From positions 1,488,001 to 1,552,000 of the forward strand of contig NZ_CP043839.1 in NCBI RefSeq assembly GCF_032878955.1: DNA of 64,000 nt. The letters run 5' to 3'. This document shows positions 26,134 through 34,178 of this stretch, in pieces. This DNA is from Butyricimonas paravirosa. Its GTDB lineage: Bacteria; Bacteroidota; Bacteroidia; Bacteroidales; Marinifilaceae. The notes under the pieces were generated by a model, which searched no databases, was not told the DNA's origin, and saw only the letters and a list, made by a program, of their open reading frames with translations. The position numbers and the translations under genes were made by a program. Numbering within the stretch: the stretch's first letter is position 1; each line of letters begins with the position of its first letter.

Positions 26134-27213
26134 TTATTTCCAACAGAATGCACCGGGAATAATCCCGACATAAAATTCATCTATCAATTTCCCTTCGGGC
26201 GAGTAGCGGTAAATCATGCCCTGCTGCTGGTAGTCGATGGCATCGGCGATGTATACTTCCCCGTTGGCGGGGTTTACCGTCAGTCCGTAATAAATCGTGC
26301 CGCTGTATTCGAGGAACGGACGCACCGGCACATGGCTAGCTGTCACGTCCATACTCCAAATGGCCTTGTTGATCCAGTAGAGTTTGTCCCTGTCACCGTT
26401 GAGCTGCACCTCCGAGGGCCAGTCGCCCAACTTGAACTTGAACTGCTTCTCCACCGTGAATGTCCCGGCGTCGATGCGGTAGAGCGACGGGGCTTCGTAA
26501 CCGTAGGGGCTGCCCTCATAACCGCCGTCAGTCACCGTCCACATCTTGTTGTACTTGTCCATGACCAGCGATGTCGGTTGTATGCCGACCTTCAGTTCAT
26601 CGACCACTTGGTCGGTTTCGGTGTCGATTTTGATGATGCGGTTTTGGTAGCTCCAGCAGTTGCAATAGACGTATTTGCCGTATTGCACCATCTGTTCGGT
26701 GGAGCCACTCTCCATCGTCATGTCCGGCACTTGAATGTAGCCGGTAATTTCATATTTCTTCGGGTTGATGATGAAGATGCGGTTGTCCCACAGTTGGGTG
26801 ACGTAGGCTTTTTCGTCGCTCAGGAAATGGATGTAGCGCGGGGAGGTCAGATTCTCGATGCGTCCTACCTCCTTGAAGGTGTTCAGGTCGATGGCGAAAA
26901 TCACATGGGAGTTGTTCACCACGACCCAGCCCTTGTTGTCGTAGATGGTCATCGACTGCGCCACGTCGCCGAGCTTCATGCCGTTGGCTCGGAAGAAGAC
27001 CTCGTTTTGCACTTGTTTGGTTGCCGGGTCGTAATAGGACAAGGTAGCATTGCCGTACTGGAAGTTGCCCTCGTTGGTGATGAACAGTCCGGCTCCCGTG
27101 GCATTGAAGTCTTCTACGGCATCGCCGTAGTCCCACTCCATGCAGGATGTCAAGGATAGTGTCACTCCGACAACTACGCTCCATAGCAGATATTTCAATT
27201 GGTGATAGGTCAT
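26134..27213 (-). CDS. btuG: BtuG-like surface beta-propeller B12-binding lipoprotein
   Basis: This 359-residue lipoprotein (signal ending SLTSCMEWDYG, cysteine about 24) has repeated propeller strands of the YncE/DUF5074 kind: GLFITNEGNFQYGNATLSYY, KAYVTQLWDNRIFIINP, KYVYCNCWSYQNRIIKID, GEVYIADAIDY. Bacteroides BtuG proteins have this fold, sit on the cell surface and bind B12 with very high affinity while attached to BtuB. The position just before btuB and the riboswitch at the head of the operon support the call. An 85-bp gap with a long hairpin lies upstream. Confidence 0.9.
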   Translation of the reverse strand: MTYHQLKYLLWSVVVGVTLSLTSCMEWDYGDAVEDFNATGAGLFITNEGNFQYGNATLSYYDPATKQVQNEVFFRANGMKLGDVAQSMTIYDNKGWVVVNNSHVIFAIDLNTFKEVGRIENLTSPRYIHFLSDEKAYVTQLWDNRIFIINPKKYEITGYIQVPDMTMESGSTEQMVQYGKYVYCNCWSYQNRIIKIDTETDQVVDELKVGIQPTSLVMDKYNKMWTVTDGGYEGSPYGYEAPSLYRIDAGTFTVEKQFKFKLGDWPSEVQLNGDRDKLYWINKAIWSMDVTASHVPVRPFLEYSGTIYYGLTVNPANGEVYIADAIDYQQQGMIYRYSPEGKLIDEFYVGIIPGAFCWK

Positions 27214-27234
27214 ACCGTTATTTTTATAGTTAAT

Positions 27235-27270
27235 CCCCGGTAGTCTTACCTTACGGTAAGCATACCGAGG
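27235..27270. repeat. Long hairpin in the gap before btuG
   Basis: On the minus strand CCTCGGTA, CTTACC pair with GGTAAG, TACCGGGG around GTAA. No U-run follows, so it is more likely an RNA stabiliser or attenuator than a terminator. It could adjust btuG output relative to the upstream lipoproteins. Confidence 0.6.
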
Positions 27271-27298
27271 ATTGGCAGAAAATTTATTGTTTGGTTAT

Positions 27299-29347
27299 TT
27301 ATTGCTTGTACTTCCCGTTTTTCATGTCTTGGTATGTGGGGTTATAAGCACATTCTCTGACAGACCATTGAGATTCTCCTGTTAGAACATTGTTTTCAAA
27401 CAGGTATTTGAAAGAACTAAAATCGGTAACATCTCCTTGCCCGCTTATACTAATCCCTTTTACTGATTTGAGACCTGAAAAATCAATGGACAAAATACCA
27501 TTAGAACCAAAATCAGAATACGGGCATGTTATTGAAAGATTTTCGGATATTGATTCTACGTTAGGATAAGATACCTGATCTGCCTCCATATCAAATATAA
27601 CAGTAGATGTTGTAATATCAAACTTCCCATTTATTGTTTTTAATTTGGGACATAGAATATTAGTACCATCAATCTCAAACTTAATTTGTGCATTTGCTCC
27701 ATCCGTTCCAATGCTTTCCAGATTGGTAAACTCAATATCATTCTTAAGGTGGGAAGTCGTAACTGAACATGAACCGAGAATTTTTTTCAATGACGGAAAG
27801 GTAATATTATTTGCATTCTTATTATTTTCTAATGTTAAGGTTCCTCCAATTTCCAGCAAATTAGGAAATTCGATTTCCGCCTCCGTATTAACACTTCCCG
27901 AATTCAATGCAATAGTCATATTTCCTGCCACACGAATAAATGGCATAACAAATTCTTTTACATAAAAATAATCTTTGCATTGGAAGTCTCCCTGTATATT
28001 TGAGATTCCCTCAAGAGTCAATTCTGTCAATCGACAATCTTTAGGAAGTAGAAAAAGGCTACCGTTAAATGTTTCCGATCCTACGATTTTATTTAGTTGC
28101 TTACATTGTAGGGTAAGTGTATTCCCGTTAAAATTTATCTGGGACAAATCCAGTTCTTCTATGAGCAGATTAGTTAAAGTCATATCACCGAGTACATCTT
28201 TCAAAGAAGCTATATTGAGTTTATTGACTTTATTCGCATCCACACTGGTCTCTCCGCAGGAAATAAGACCGGGAAGTTCAACAATGGAAATCTCTTTGCA
28301 ATTTTTTATAGCCAGTCCTCCAACCGAATGTAATTCGGTCATTGCAAGACTTCCGATGGAGGACATATCGGAGAATGAGGCAGTACCGGCCACACTTTCC
28401 AATGCCGGTAGATAAATTCCTTGCAGTTTGGGAAAATATTGGATTGTAAGTTCATTCCCGATCTGTTTTAGTGCTGAGAAAACAATGGCTTCGGTTGTCG
28501 CTGATTCTTTTTGTGCTACCGAACCTTTGACAATTAAGGAAGCTCCGACAGATTCAACGGCATTTGCATCCAAATCAAGCAAAGCATCGGAGGTTATATA
28601 CATATCCTCACCAATGAACTCGACTTTGGGTATGGATATTTTTTCAATGACAGAACTGTTAACGACAAAATCGCCGGTCACTCCAAGCAAAGAGGGCAGA
28701 TTAACCGTTTTGAGCGTTATGTTTTTACTGGTAGAAGTTGTCGATCCTAATTTGAAACTTCCGAGTTGTTCCAGATTATCCAACCCCGTCAAATCCGCTC
28801 CTTTGTAAGACGGATTGATAACAAGAGAGTTACTGATTTGTTTCAGGTTGGCAAGTCCGTCCAGATTGGTGATTTCTTCTCCGTCTGCCGTTCCGATGGT
28901 CAGGCTGCCTTCGATTTTGTTTATTCCTGTCTTTGCAAAATTATCAACCTCGGCTTGCGTGGCAAGTACTACGCTGCCGCTCTGTTCGATGTCTGCATAT
29001 TGATAAGTATAGGAATATACTTTGCTATCCTGCATTTTGGAGGTAACTACGAATTTCCATTCATTCTCCCAATCCTCAATGGTCGATGGATTCGGGTTAA
29101 TAGAGACTCCCTCGCAAAGGGCATACTCTACGGTAGCCCCTTTCAGACTGGCATTATAAGGTATCTCAATTGTAATCTTGTCCCCGACTATCATGGCTTG
29201 ATAGGTAATGCCATCTACAGTTAGAGCAAACTCGGAGATGAAGTGATCCTTGCCGTCTATTCCGCTTACTTCAGGGTCGTCATCACTACATGCAGCAAGG
29301 CAGAGCGTAGCGAAACAGAATAGGATGAAATGATATATTTTGTTCAT
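27299..29347 (-). CDS. Surface lipoprotein with L-domain/LRR-like repeats in B12 operon
   Basis: This 682-residue lipoprotein has the signal LFCFATLCLAACSDDD (cysteine 19, followed by acidic residues typical of surface export). A ~90-residue beta domain is followed by many short solenoid repeats of the receptor-L/LRR type, e.g. LDGLANLKQISNSLVI, LTGLDNLEQLGSFKL, LPSLLGVTGDFVVNSS, IEFPNLLEIGGTLTLENN. Such solenoids usually bind ligands or proteins. Its place between the PKD protein and btuG suggests a surface role in corrinoid capture, but no function can be assigned from sequence. Codon use is AT-richer than btuB-btuD, so the operon may be composite. Confidence 0.8.
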   Translation of the reverse strand: MNKIYHFILFCFATLCLAACSDDDPEVSGIDGKDHFISEFALTVDGITYQAMIVGDKITIEIPYNASLKGATVEYALCEGVSINPNPSTIEDWENEWKFVVTSKMQDSKVYSYTYQYADIEQSGSVVLATQAEVDNFAKTGINKIEGSLTIGTADGEEITNLDGLANLKQISNSLVINPSYKGADLTGLDNLEQLGSFKLGSTTSTSKNITLKTVNLPSLLGVTGDFVVNSSVIEKISIPKVEFIGEDMYITSDALLDLDANAVESVGASLIVKGSVAQKESATTEAIVFSALKQIGNELTIQYFPKLQGIYLPALESVAGTASFSDMSSIGSLAMTELHSVGGLAIKNCKEISIVELPGLISCGETSVDANKVNKLNIASLKDVLGDMTLTNLLIEELDLSQINFNGNTLTLQCKQLNKIVGSETFNGSLFLLPKDCRLTELTLEGISNIQGDFQCKDYFYVKEFVMPFIRVAGNMTIALNSGSVNTEAEIEFPNLLEIGGTLTLENNKNANNITFPSLKKILGSCSVTTSHLKNDIEFTNLESIGTDGANAQIKFEIDGTNILCPKLKTINGKFDITTSTVIFDMEADQVSYPNVESISENLSITCPYSDFGSNGILSIDFSGLKSVKGISISGQGDVTDFSSFKYLFENNVLTGESQWSVRECAYNPTYQDMKNGKYKQ

Positions 29348-29355
29348 AATGAATT

Positions 29356-31131
29356 TTATTTGTCGTTATTGTTGTTTTCATCACAGAACTTGAAAACTTC
29401 TGTGGAATTTTCCCCTAACCATCCAGCTTTTACATTGACACCGGTCTGCACCTTGATAAAGTCAATATGGGAAAGATTTGCAGACGTGCCGTCGATATTG
29501 ACTGCATCGGAAATCTTAAAATAGTTTCCAAGTGCTCCCGCGTTAGGATTGTCTTTATTGGGCATATCATCACCGATATTATCGGCATATCCCCATCCAA
29601 ACGGATTATTGGACCACATACCTGTCGACGGGCTTTGTTCGGTACGTGCTTTCAGGCATGTGCCGTATAGCGTATAGGAATCCTCTTCAATCCACAAAGG
29701 ATAATAAAACTCTTGCGGGTGATAGTTGCCGAGACGGTCAATCGCCCCTTTATTTCCCTTGTTGTCTTGCCATTGGGTGTCCATGTTGGGACCGGGACGG
29801 AAATAAGTTACGGCATAGTCCTGAATGGTTTCGGGTTTTCCATATTCAGAACCCTTCAGTTCATACCATTCATCGTTGGGCAAGCCGTCTCCATTGACAT
29901 CTTGCATTACCCATACAATGCCCGGTTCATTTGACGAATCAAAGGCATTTCCTTTGATGGAAAAATCATAACCGCCTTTGTTTTCGATACTATGGTCGAA
30001 TCCTACTACAATATATCCTCCCCAACCTCCGAGAGAAACATATTGTTCATTATCAAGACGTTTTTGTGCGTAAGCACAGGCTGCTTCGTGCGTGCTTTCC
30101 CCATTGAAACCTGCTGTATTCGTTTCGTTTACAAATTGTCCCGGAGCCGGAACAAATTCATATACTTTATTGCTGTAAATGGAATTTCCGGCAGCAAAAG
30201 GTCTTTTTCCGGTCGCTTCACAACATTTCACCGGAATATTGACACTGACTTCATCGACACCGGAAACAGCAATATTACGAGTGAGGGCTGCTTTTGTTCT
30301 TTGATTGTCGTATTTCACAGTAAAGGTAAGCGTGTGTTCTCCGGTTTTAGCGGGTTTGAAACCGTAAACCAAGGAATTGGCTCCCTCAATCGGTTGCCCG
30401 TCCAAACTCCATTGATAAGAAGGCTCGGCACTTATTGATACAAAGGGGCGGACAAACAAAGTACGTCCTAATTCTACGTATTTGGTATTATCCTCGGTGA
30501 AATATAAAGATGACGGAACTACGATTTCAATCGGAAGTTTATCGACAACCTCAATAGAAACTGTCTTCTCTGATTGTCCGTCTTCATTTGTTACGGTTAA
30601 GATCAGTTCATAAGTTCCCAACTCATCTTGCTTGAATGTATAAGTATTTTCCGTTCCGACTTCGTTCCCGTTAAGAGTCCACAAATAAGTAGCTCCTTCT
30701 GCATTTTGAATGTCGGGAGTAAGGATATATTCACGTCCTGCGACGACTTTAAGCCCTATAGAGGGGGTTACCAATGAAATGACGGGCGGAGCCAATTCAT
30801 TGACATCCACGCGGATTTCTTCTTCCGCGCTGGCGTCTCTTGTATCTACCCGCAAAGTAACATAATACGAGCCGCATTCGTTAAAAATGTATTTCAATTG
30901 AGGCTCGTCGGAAATAATACGACCGTTGCATTTCCATGAATAAACGGCGTAATCGACATTCTGATAGGTCGGCTCAATAACGATCTCTTTCCCTATCTTT
31001 ACAACATAGATTCCGTCCTCGCTATCCAACTCAATGACAGGAGGCACGACCACGTCCTGCGATATTTCTTCGTCTTTGTTACAAGCAAATAGAAATATCG
31101 TCAAGGAGAATAAAAGCAAATACTTCTTCAT
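29356..31131 (-). CDS. PKD/Ig-like domain cell-surface lipoprotein in B12 operon
   Basis: Start at 31131 (MKKYLLLFSLTIFLFACNKD, lipobox cysteine about 17) is chosen over the longer frame because it gives a lipoprotein signal. The 591-residue product has about three PKD-like beta domains (NVDYAVYSWKCNGRII, EGATYLWTLNGNEVG, EPSYQWSLDGQPIEG) and a C-terminal ~270-residue domain with VSLGGWGGYIVVGFDHSI and DVNGDGLPNDEWYELKGSEY, possibly calcium-binding. Proteins of this kind recur in Bacteroidota cobalamin loci. The exact role is unknown. It ends 8 bp before the next lipoprotein gene. Confidence 0.82.
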   Translation of the reverse strand: MKKYLLLFSLTIFLFACNKDEEISQDVVVPPVIELDSEDGIYVVKIGKEIVIEPTYQNVDYAVYSWKCNGRIISDEPQLKYIFNECGSYYVTLRVDTRDASAEEEIRVDVNELAPPVISLVTPSIGLKVVAGREYILTPDIQNAEGATYLWTLNGNEVGTENTYTFKQDELGTYELILTVTNEDGQSEKTVSIEVVDKLPIEIVVPSSLYFTEDNTKYVELGRTLFVRPFVSISAEPSYQWSLDGQPIEGANSLVYGFKPAKTGEHTLTFTVKYDNQRTKAALTRNIAVSGVDEVSVNIPVKCCEATGKRPFAAGNSIYSNKVYEFVPAPGQFVNETNTAGFNGESTHEAACAYAQKRLDNEQYVSLGGWGGYIVVGFDHSIENKGGYDFSIKGNAFDSSNEPGIVWVMQDVNGDGLPNDEWYELKGSEYGKPETIQDYAVTYFRPGPNMDTQWQDNKGNKGAIDRLGNYHPQEFYYPLWIEEDSYTLYGTCLKARTEQSPSTGMWSNNPFGWGYADNIGDDMPNKDNPNAGALGNYFKISDAVNIDGTSANLSHIDFIKVQTGVNVKAGWLGENSTEVFKFCDENNNNDK

Positions 31132-31202
31132 TATATTTATAATTTTAACGCTGAAATTCCCTTGAAGAAAGTATTTGATTTCAATCTCCATTGGGATATA
31201 AT

Positions 31203-31249
31203 AAAAAGGGGCAAATACTTTGCACTTACCGTTAAAAAGCATTTGCCCC
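31203..31249 (-). terminator. Internal terminator/attenuator after the btuH-like gene
   Basis: On the minus strand GGGGCAAAT pairs with ATTTGCCCC (31241-31249 with 31208-31216), followed by TTTTTATTA. It lies directly after the btuH-like stop, so much of the transcript may end here and give the first gene the highest expression. Confidence 0.8.
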
Positions 31250-31258
31250 AAATTCATG

Positions 31259-32227
31259 TTATTCGTTTACGGTTACATCAATATCGTCTATAGCAACGTA
31301 AGCAGGAGTGTTCAATCCGTATGCGCTTGAATCGCTTCCTTCGAAATTGATAGCTACAGTACATACGCTGTCACCTAAACCGCTTAAATCCAATTGATTC
31401 CATCCGGTGCGGATTTTATTGGTCAAACCTGATTCTGCATCTTTACTGGAATCGAAGTTTGCCAAATAGTATTCTACTTCTTTACCTGTAGGTTTACCCG
31501 TCGCATCCAACGCAACAAATACCACCTTAAACCATCCTTTTTGTGCCGACAAAGAGCCTTGTGTAAACGAGTTGCCATCCTTCATGACTAAGTAGGTATA
31601 AGTCGTATTGCAAACCCATACGCTGTTGAATTTACCATATTTCGGTGTACCCTTGACAGGAGTGTTTGTGGTAACGACTCTGTAGCCGGTTGCATCGGTC
31701 AGGTAAATCTTCGCACATTTGTCATAAGTTGCTTGTGAATCATTGTATGAATCGCTATAACCGAAAGCTACAGCAAAATTTTTACCGCTATGACCGCCGT
31801 TGGGCCAGTACACGCTACATTGGTTTTGATAATCCCCCTGTGTCAGATTATGAAAATTAGAGATGGCAAAACCACCATTCCAAAACTCATATTCCCAAGG
31901 TTGTCCGCTTACCCATTCCTGTTTCAAATAGTTAATCGGGAACTGAATGTACGTACCGGTTTGCTCGATTTGAGTGATGTAGCCGGTCGTTACCTGATTG
32001 CCGTTGGCTGTGGCAGAATAGAGATTGTTTCCATACTGATCGGAAGCCATTACGCTGGATGGTACGTTATCAAAATCGATAATCGCATTGGTAGAACTTA
32101 TCGCGCGGGTTTGAATCGCACTCTCCTCATACGGAGTAAGGAAGTCATCGTCGGACGAACATCCCGTGAACACTGCGGCGGCCATTGCTACAACGGCCAT
32201 TGCCATGATTTTGTAAAAGTTTCTCAT
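31259..32227 (-). CDS. btuH: DUF4465-type lipoprotein, BtuH-like B12-binding candidate
   Basis: Start at 32227 (MRNFYKIMAMAVVAMAAAVF, then TGCSSDDDF) gives a lipoprotein signal with the cysteine at about residue 23; the longer frame runs into the riboswitch terminator and is rejected. The 322-residue mature protein is a beta-rich DUF4465-type domain (IDFDNVPSSVMASDQYGNN, EYEFWNGGFAISNFHN, GYRVVTTNTPVKG, ending YVAIDDIDVTV). As I recall, the surface B12-binding BtuH proteins of Bacteroides belong to this family; the first position after a cobalamin riboswitch agrees. The symbol is by family and context, not proof. Confidence 0.75.
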   Translation of the reverse strand: MRNFYKIMAMAVVAMAAAVFTGCSSDDDFLTPYEESAIQTRAISSTNAIIDFDNVPSSVMASDQYGNNLYSATANGNQVTTGYITQIEQTGTYIQFPINYLKQEWVSGQPWEYEFWNGGFAISNFHNLTQGDYQNQCSVYWPNGGHSGKNFAVAFGYSDSYNDSQATYDKCAKIYLTDATGYRVVTTNTPVKGTPKYGKFNSVWVCNTTYTYLVMKDGNSFTQGSLSAQKGWFKVVFVALDATGKPTGKEVEYYLANFDSSKDAESGLTNKIRTGWNQLDLSGLGDSVCTVAINFEGSDSSAYGLNTPAYVAIDDIDVTVNE

Positions 32228-32258
32228 ATTCAGTTGTTTTAGTGAAACATATATATAC

Positions 32259-32301
32259 AAAAAAATCCGTTTGTCACGATGGATAATCGTATCAAACGGA
32301 T
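32259..32301 (-). terminator. Riboswitch expression-platform terminator
   Basis: On the minus strand ATCCGTTTG ... CAAACGGAT (32265-32301) with inner ACGAT/ATCGT is followed by seven U residues (32259-32265). It sits between the cobalamin aptamer and the first gene, where a B12-induced stop is expected. Confidence 0.85.
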
Positions 32302-32403
32302 GCAGTGCCTGTATCAATTTCGGGGAGTCAGCCTTGAAGCCGGAAGCCCACAGTCTATTATGCTGTAATTGAACAAACGCCAAATACCCGTGGCGGTTAT
32401 CTC

Positions 32404-32585
32404 ATCGCGTTTGCAGCAGGTCTTCTGACTTATTCCAGTTTGCCACGCCTTCCCAGTCTTACGACCAGTGGCAGGTTGCGGCAACCTTTTGTTGGAACTT
32501 ACAGCAGCAGGTACTGTTCCGGATTCTCACCGGATTCCCTTTTAATCCTTGTCGGGTCTTCAGACCGTCAAGGAACTACAACGCC
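32404..32585 (-). ncRNA. Cobalamin riboswitch
   Basis: The minus strand carries the conserved blocks of the B12 element in order: AAAAGGGAATCCGGTGAGAA, then ACAGTACCTGCTGCTGTAA, GCCACTG, GACTGGGAAGGCG and AAGTCAGAAGACCTGC near 32413-32430. It is preceded by a good promoter and followed by an intrinsic terminator, so B12 should turn the downstream uptake operon off. This is the main evidence that the nearby TonB/ABC genes import corrinoids. Confidence 0.97.
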
Positions 32586-32586
32586 A

Positions 32587-32617
32587 CAAAGGTAACAAAA
32601 ATGTTTTAAAGTCCAAT
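32587..32617 (-). promoter_or_regulatory. Promoter of the B12-uptake operon
   Basis: On the minus strand ATTG (32617-32614), 19 bases, then TACCTTTG (32594-32587) fit the Bacteroidota -33 and -7 boxes (TTTG / TAnnTTTG). Transcription would start at the edge of the riboswitch aptamer. Confidence 0.75.
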
Positions 32618-32690
32618 TATTAACCCAATAAAAATTTCAGCAACTGAATCCATAAGTGACCCAGAAATTTGAGTTTCAGGGATATGACAT

Positions 32691-33479
32691 TTAAATCAAA
32701 ACCGGATTTACTTTCATCGTTCCCAAATTCAGAAATAGTCCGTGATGTTCAATCATTCCGTTCCGGAACATTTTCCAGAGAATGTTGCATCCGAGTTGCG
32801 CCAGCGTAGAGTTGATGAACAAATCCTGCTTTTCTAATGCCTCCGCCAGCGAACAACTCGGACCGGAATCCTCTTCCTTTACTCTTGCGTATTTAACCAA
32901 TCGGGTAATGACTTTTAGGGAGCCTACCGTTTCATATAACTGAGATGCGGGTTGCTTTATCTTTTTCGGTACGGTTCCCAGAACGACTTGTCCCGATGTC
33001 TGCGTGTTCCCGAAATCCATCCAATAAAGCGGGGTTGTATAATCGCGGTAATCCGGGATTTGTACGGCCTTCAGGATGTTCCATAAATCAAGGCGTGATT
33101 TGATCGTGTCCGTACAAGTGATGGTAATGTTTGCCATATTATCCCGGCAAGCATTCTTCATCATGGCCGGAAAGATGTCCGGTACTGCTTTCCAGTCGTT
33201 TCCGAAGAAGTTGTTGATACGGGTAATAAGGCATTGCGCCTTGTTCAGTCCCATGTCGGAATACCCGAACAACTGGCGTCCGATGTTGGCCTCGGTTACA
33301 ATGTCCGGATCGTAAAGTGTCACGAACAATCCCGGATGTCCGAGTGCCCGGAGTGTCACATCGAGCCGTGCCAGGCCGGTCAGCACCTGCGAGCCGGTTC
33401 CTCCCGCACCGATCAGGTTAACCGTTACCGGATGCTGCGGGTTTATCAGGTAGTTGTCGATATAATGTACTCTTTTCAT
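32691..33479 (-). CDS. PRTRC system ThiF/E1-like protein
   Basis: This 262-residue E1/ThiF-fold protein is the namesake of the PRTRC (ParB-related, ThiF-related) cassette. The nucleotide-binding motif VNLIGAGGTGSQVLTGLARL is at about residues 19-38, and an E1-like arginine/aspartate region follows (VTLYDPDIVTEANIGRQLF). No CxxC zinc pairs or clear catalytic cysteine motif are seen. E1-like enzymes adenylate the C-terminus of ubiquitin-like proteins; whether it does so here is unknown. It overlaps the PRTRC B gene by 4 bp and is the last gene of the cassette. Confidence 0.9.
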   Translation of the reverse strand: MKRVHYIDNYLINPQHPVTVNLIGAGGTGSQVLTGLARLDVTLRALGHPGLFVTLYDPDIVTEANIGRQLFGYSDMGLNKAQCLITRINNFFGNDWKAVPDIFPAMMKNACRDNMANITITCTDTIKSRLDLWNILKAVQIPDYRDYTTPLYWMDFGNTQTSGQVVLGTVPKKIKQPASQLYETVGSLKVITRLVKYARVKEEDSGPSCSLAEALEKQDLFINSTLAQLGCNILWKMFRNGMIEHHGLFLNLGTMKVNPVLI

Positions 33480-34174
33480 TTCAGTATGTCTTTAAGTTTC
33501 AAATTTCTTAACGGTTTCAACTCTTCAAGGTCGAAGGGCTTGTCTTTGGCCGCTTTCGTCACCAGCACCAGGTTGGACTTGGTGGGGTTCCCGCCACCTC
33601 CCAGATGCGAGAACTCCGTCAGCCAGAATTTCTTTTCCCAGTATTCCAACAGGTTTTCATAGGTCAGGTTTTTCGGTTTCTCTATTTTAGCCGAACCTAA
33701 ACAGACGCTCGCGCCTGTGACATTGAAGAACGGTGCAGTATACAGTTCTGTCTCATCCGTCAGAACCTTGCCCTTGCAGGCATAGACATTCAGGCTGTTC
33801 CCGTTTGTCTCGTAAATGATTCCCGGCAGGTTGTATTCCGCATTCTCAACCTTGAGCGATTCCTTGAAGAACATCATTCTTTTCCGTGGAGGATTGTACC
33901 AGACGTACTTCTCGCTGCCTTTGCGTGAGTCGCACCACAGCATATTGGAGGGGATTCTCCCGTAAGGGGTATTGCTGCGATGTTCGGAATACCCCCGTAC
34001 AAGTTCGTTCATGAACTCTACCGTCACGGGCACACCTTCACCCATTTTACCTTTTCCGTCTATTTCCCTCGCTTCCACAAAAAAGGATTCTCCCTCTCGG
34101 GAAGCATAGGCAATCAACGCAACACGCGGATGCAGTATGTCGTTGATTTCTTTGGTAAGTTTGTTCGTCTCCAT
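33476..34174 (-). CDS. PRTRC system protein B
   Basis: This 232-residue protein matches PRTRC protein B in its N-terminal VALIAYASREGESFFVEAREI and the segment RIPSNMLWCDSRKGSEKYVWYNPPRKRMMFF (seen at about 75-105), the most recognisable stretch. It has no signal or membrane span. Function is unknown. In PRTRC cassettes B is found next to ThiF, as here with a 4-bp overlap. The preceding F-like gene ends 4 bp upstream. Confidence 0.88.
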   Translation of the reverse strand: METNKLTKEINDILHPRVALIAYASREGESFFVEAREIDGKGKMGEGVPVTVEFMNELVRGYSEHRSNTPYGRIPSNMLWCDSRKGSEKYVWYNPPRKRMMFFKESLKVENAEYNLPGIIYETNGNSLNVYACKGKVLTDETELYTAPFFNVTGASVCLGSAKIEKPKNLTYENLLEYWEKKFWLTEFSHLGGGGNPTKSNLVLVTKAAKDKPFDLEELKPLRNLKLKDILK

Positions 34175-34178
34175 GCTG

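Noticed and set aside
31132..31257. N-terminal extension of the PKD-protein frame
   Set aside because: It runs through the terminator hairpin at 31203-31249 and precedes a clear lipoprotein signal beginning at 31131.
32228..32383. N-terminal extension of the btuH-like frame
   Set aside because: It crosses the riboswitch terminator and would bury the lipoprotein signal. The start at 32227 places the lipobox correctly.
17199..32690. Search for tetQ, ermF or rteC as in CTnDOT
   Set aside because: No ribosomal-protection GTPase, methyltransferase or RteC-like protein is seen. The tetQ position is taken by the B12 operon, and rteC may lie outside the window or be absent.
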